54,176 nt of DNA from Betaproteobacteria bacterium (GTDB lineage Bacteria > Pseudomonadota > Gammaproteobacteria > Burkholderiales > Burkholderiaceae_C), in contig JANXSZ010000002.1 of NCBI GenBank assembly GCA_025356445.1, positions 1 to 54,176 of the forward strand, given 5' to 3'. The notes below the pieces were generated by a model. It was not told where the DNA came from. It searched no databases and saw only the letters and a list, made by a program, of their open reading frames with translations. Both the position numbers and the translations under genes were made by a program. Below, in pieces: positions 51,999 through 54,176 of the stretch (positions are counted from its first letter, which is position 1; every line of letters begins with the position of its first letter).

Positions 51999-52016
51999 TT
52001 TGTTTCGGTTTGTTTC
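51999..52016. promoter_or_regulatory. candidate response-regulator binding site, tandem repeat
   Basis: TTTGTTTC occurs at 51999-52006 and again at 52009-52016, exactly 10 bases apart. OmpR-family dimers typically bind direct repeats with this spacing. It lies between the divergent spy-like and MFS genes, 26 bases before the MFS ATG and 89 bases before the spy-like ATG. Confidence 0.5.
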
Positions 52017-52041
52017 AGCGCGGTCTGTAAACTGCCCCCGT

Positions 52042-53271
52042 ATGAACCCTAACCTGAACACGCTATGGCGTGGCCCCGCGTGGGCACTGTCAGCCCTGCT
52101 TGCACTCCTTGGGATGCTGGGGCCGTTTTCGATTGACACCTACTTACCGGCTTTCACCGGCATCGCCCACACACTGGGGGCCACACCCGTGGAGATGCAG
52201 CAAACGCTGTCGGCCTACCTCTTTGGCTTTGCGTTCATGAACCTGTTTCACGGCGCAATGGCAGACAGCTTTGGCCGCAGACCCGTGGTGCTTTGGGGTA
52301 TCGCTGTATTTACCCTGGCATCAGCGGGCTGTGCTTTGTCACAAACGATCGGCCAATTGGTGCTGTTCAGGGCCTTGCAGGGCCTGTCTACCGGGGCTGG
52401 CATTGTCGTGTCGCGGGCAGTAATTCGCGATTTATTCCCCCCTGCCCAGGCACAAAAGGTCATGAGCCAAGTCACTATCTACTTCGGCGTTGCCCCCGCC
52501 GTGGCACCGATTGTGGGTGGCTGGTTGTTTGTCTGGCTGGGTTGGCACAGCATTTTTTGGTTCCTGACTTTGGTGGGCGCGCTCTTGTGGGTGACGAATT
52601 TCAAGCTCTTACCAGAAACCCTGCCTGTCGGCCAACGCCAGCCGTTCAACGCCCGGCATCTGTTACGTGGCTACTGGCAACTGGGCTCGAACCCACGTTT
52701 TTTGCTGCTGGCACTGGCCAGTGGCATCCCCTTCAACGGCATGTTTCTGTACGTGCTGGCAGCCCCTGTCTTTTTGGGGGATCACCTGGGCTTGCAGCCG
52801 ACGCAATTTTTCTGGTTTTTCACCCTCACCATCAGCGGCATCATGCTGGGCGCGTGGGCCAGTGGACGCATGGCCGGGAAAGTGCCTCCCAAGCAGCAAA
52901 TCCGCCATGGTTTCCTGATCATGGTGTGTACCAGTGTGGTCAACGTCATCGCGAACGGGCTGTGGGCACCGCACGCCGCGTGGTCGCTGTTACCGGTCGC
53001 CGTGTTCGCTTTTGGCTGGGCCATGATGGTGCCGGTGGTGACACTCTTGGTGCTGGATTTGCACCCTGAGCGGCGTGGCATGGCGTCATCGTTGCAGGCC
53101 TGCATCGGGTCTAGCGCCAATGGCGTGGTGGCTGGCCTGTTGGTGCCGCTGGTGATGCACTCCCCGATGGCACTGGCGGTGGCGTCGCTCAGTATGTTGG
53201 CGGTGGGCTTGCTGGCCTGGGTGGTGTTGCACCGACGCTGGCCAGAAATTGGACGGGCAGTATCGGCTTGA
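52042..53271 (+). CDS. Bcr/CflA-family MFS efflux transporter
   Basis: Drug:H+ antiporter of 409 residues with about 12 hydrophobic helices. Family features are LGPFSIDTYLPAF near the N-terminus, the MFS motif GAMADSFGRRPVVLWG, and the motif-C-like APAVAPIVGGWLF. It exports bicyclomycin-like compounds or other small molecules; the substrate is unknown. ATG 52042 fits the family start; an upstream in-frame extension crosses the regulatory region. It may share control with the divergent spy-like operon. Confidence 0.9.
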   Translation: MNPNLNTLWRGPAWALSALLALLGMLGPFSIDTYLPAFTGIAHTLGATPVEMQQTLSAYLFGFAFMNLFHGAMADSFGRRPVVLWGIAVFTLASAGCALSQTIGQLVLFRALQGLSTGAGIVVSRAVIRDLFPPAQAQKVMSQVTIYFGVAPAVAPIVGGWLFVWLGWHSIFWFLTLVGALLWVTNFKLLPETLPVGQRQPFNARHLLRGYWQLGSNPRFLLLALASGIPFNGMFLYVLAAPVFLGDHLGLQPTQFFWFFTLTISGIMLGAWASGRMAGKVPPKQQIRHGFLIMVCTSVVNVIANGLWAPHAAWSLLPVAVFAFGWAMMVPVVTLLVLDLHPERRGMASSLQACIGSSANGVVAGLLVPLVMHSPMALAVASLSMLAVGLLAWVVLHRRWPEIGRAVSA

Positions 53272-53387
53272 AAAAACCACTTGCCACAAGCGGGGCTGGC
53301 ACCTAAGCGACGGCGTCTTGCGCCACTTGCCGCTACGCTCCACGCGGACTTTCAAACATCTGCCCACCCGATCCTAGGACAACCACC

Positions 53388-54176
53388 ATGAACACCAGTT
53401 CTCTCTTCTCTCTTCAAGGCCGCACAGCGCTCGTGACTGGCGGCTCTCGCGGCATTGGCCGCATGATTGCCGCAGGCTTTTTGGCCCAAGGTGCCAAGGT
53501 TTACATCACCGCACGCAAGGCAGCGGTCTGCGACCAAACCGCAAAAGAGCTGTCGGCCCTGGGCGGCGAATGCATTTCACTGCCCATTGATGTGTCTACT
53601 GTGGACGGCGCCAAAGCGCTCGCTGCGGCTTTCGGTGAACATGAAACTGCGCTGGACATTCTGGTCAACAACGCGGGTGCAGCCTGGGGGGCACCGTTTG
53701 ACGAGTTCCCCGAGTCAGGCTGGGACAAAGTGGTGGATTTGAACCTCAAAGCCCCGTTCTTCCTGACCCAGGCGCTAGCGGCCCCATTGCGCAAAGCCGC
53801 TGCGGCCAACGGTGGTGCGCGCCCGGCCAAGGTCATCAACATCGCCTCGGTTGACGGTGTGTCGGTCAACCCGTTGGAAACCTACTCCTACGCCGCCAGC
53901 AAATCTGGCCTTATCCACCTCACCAAGCGCATGGCACTGCGCTTGGTTGAAGACAACATCGTTGTCACGGCTATCGCACCCGGTGCCTTTGCGTCTGACA
54001 TGAACAAAGACGCCCGCGACCATGGCGATACCGTGAAAAACCGCATCCCCGCCAAACGCATTGGTACCGACGAAGACATGGCCGGTGCAGCGATCTTTTT
54101 GGCGTCAAGGGCTGGGGATTATGTGGTGGGAACGACGCTGGTGGTCGATGGCGGCGTGACCATCGCACGCGGCTGA
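53388..54176 (+). CDS. short-chain dehydrogenase/reductase (RhlG/FabG-like)
   Basis: Classical SDR of 262 residues. The cofactor motif is GGSRGIG at 18-24, NNAG appears at about 89-92, and catalytic residues are S in NIASVDG and Y-x3-K in YSYAASKSG. The C-terminus VGTTLVVDGGVTIARG is complete, with the stop TGA at the last base of the window. It resembles RhlG-type beta-ketoacyl reductases and general NADP-dependent reductases. It has no operon partner inside the window. Confidence 0.9.
   Translation: MNTSSLFSLQGRTALVTGGSRGIGRMIAAGFLAQGAKVYITARKAAVCDQTAKELSALGGECISLPIDVSTVDGAKALAAAFGEHETALDILVNNAGAAWGAPFDEFPESGWDKVVDLNLKAPFFLTQALAAPLRKAAAANGGARPAKVINIASVDGVSVNPLETYSYAASKSGLIHLTKRMALRLVEDNIVVTAIAPGAFASDMNKDARDHGDTVKNRIPAKRIGTDEDMAGAAIFLASRAGDYVVGTTLVVDGGVTIARG

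Overview
The window looks like chromosome of a betaproteobacterium of the Burkholderiales, most likely family Comamonadaceae (Rhodoferax, Polaromonas or Limnohabitans relatives). The grounds are protein family resemblance, a tmRNA tag read as ANDERFALAA after the first alanine, the box pathway for benzoyl-CoA, the 180-kDa-type NAD-glutamate dehydrogenase, and many copies of a short 'AAGCTATxxATxxxATAGC' type intergenic repeat of a kind I associate with that family. Genus cannot be fixed by reading alone.

Layout. 1-1.93 kb: ssrA (tmRNA), gph and ubiG on the minus strand, with a broken IS3-family orfA behind ubiG. 2.2-16 kb: an aromatic-acid island. On the minus strand lie boxR-boxC-boxB. Facing away on the plus strand lie a small flavodoxin, a benzoate-CoA ligase family enzyme, a two-subunit Rieske oxygenase of the salicylate 5-hydroxylase/anthranilate dioxygenase type, and a LIV-type ABC transporter with a LysE-family exporter gene inside it. 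boxA, boxD and dedicated ferredoxin/reductase genes are absent, so electrons must come from elsewhere or from the flavodoxin. 16-20.4 kb: an AapJQMP-type amino-acid ABC transporter with a good sigma-54 promoter in front. 20.4-25.8 kb: a tctC/crotonase/CaiB-type CoA-transferase operon, a truncated oxidoreductase, an IclR regulator and an AMACR-like CoA racemase.

25.8-31 kb: a PIN-toxin remnant, a membrane acyltransferase, and a RES-Xre toxin-antitoxin pair inserted at the 3' end of ygiQ and flanked by a 36-base near-perfect direct repeat of that gene end. 31-40.5 kb: a lysophospholipid-type acyltransferase, a TAT-exported PhoD phosphatase divergent from a Cache-GGDEF-EAL protein, a luciferase-like monooxygenase, mnmH/selU preceded by a tiny coupled ORF, a GAF protein broken by one base, and an aminotransferase. 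40.5-47.5 kb: gdhZ, a decayed tyrosine recombinase, a FitAB/VapBC-type toxin-antitoxin pair and nth. 47.6-54.2 kb: a lipoprotein alkaline phosphatase, a Spy-like protein plus two-component system, a Bcr/CflA transporter and a short-chain dehydrogenase.

The most unusual features are the composite box/Rieske/flavodoxin island, the repeat-flanked RES-Xre insertion, repeat elements embedded in frame within livG and the CoA ligase, and the sigma-54 promoter of the aap operon. No CRISPR array, tRNA gene or complete insertion sequence was seen.
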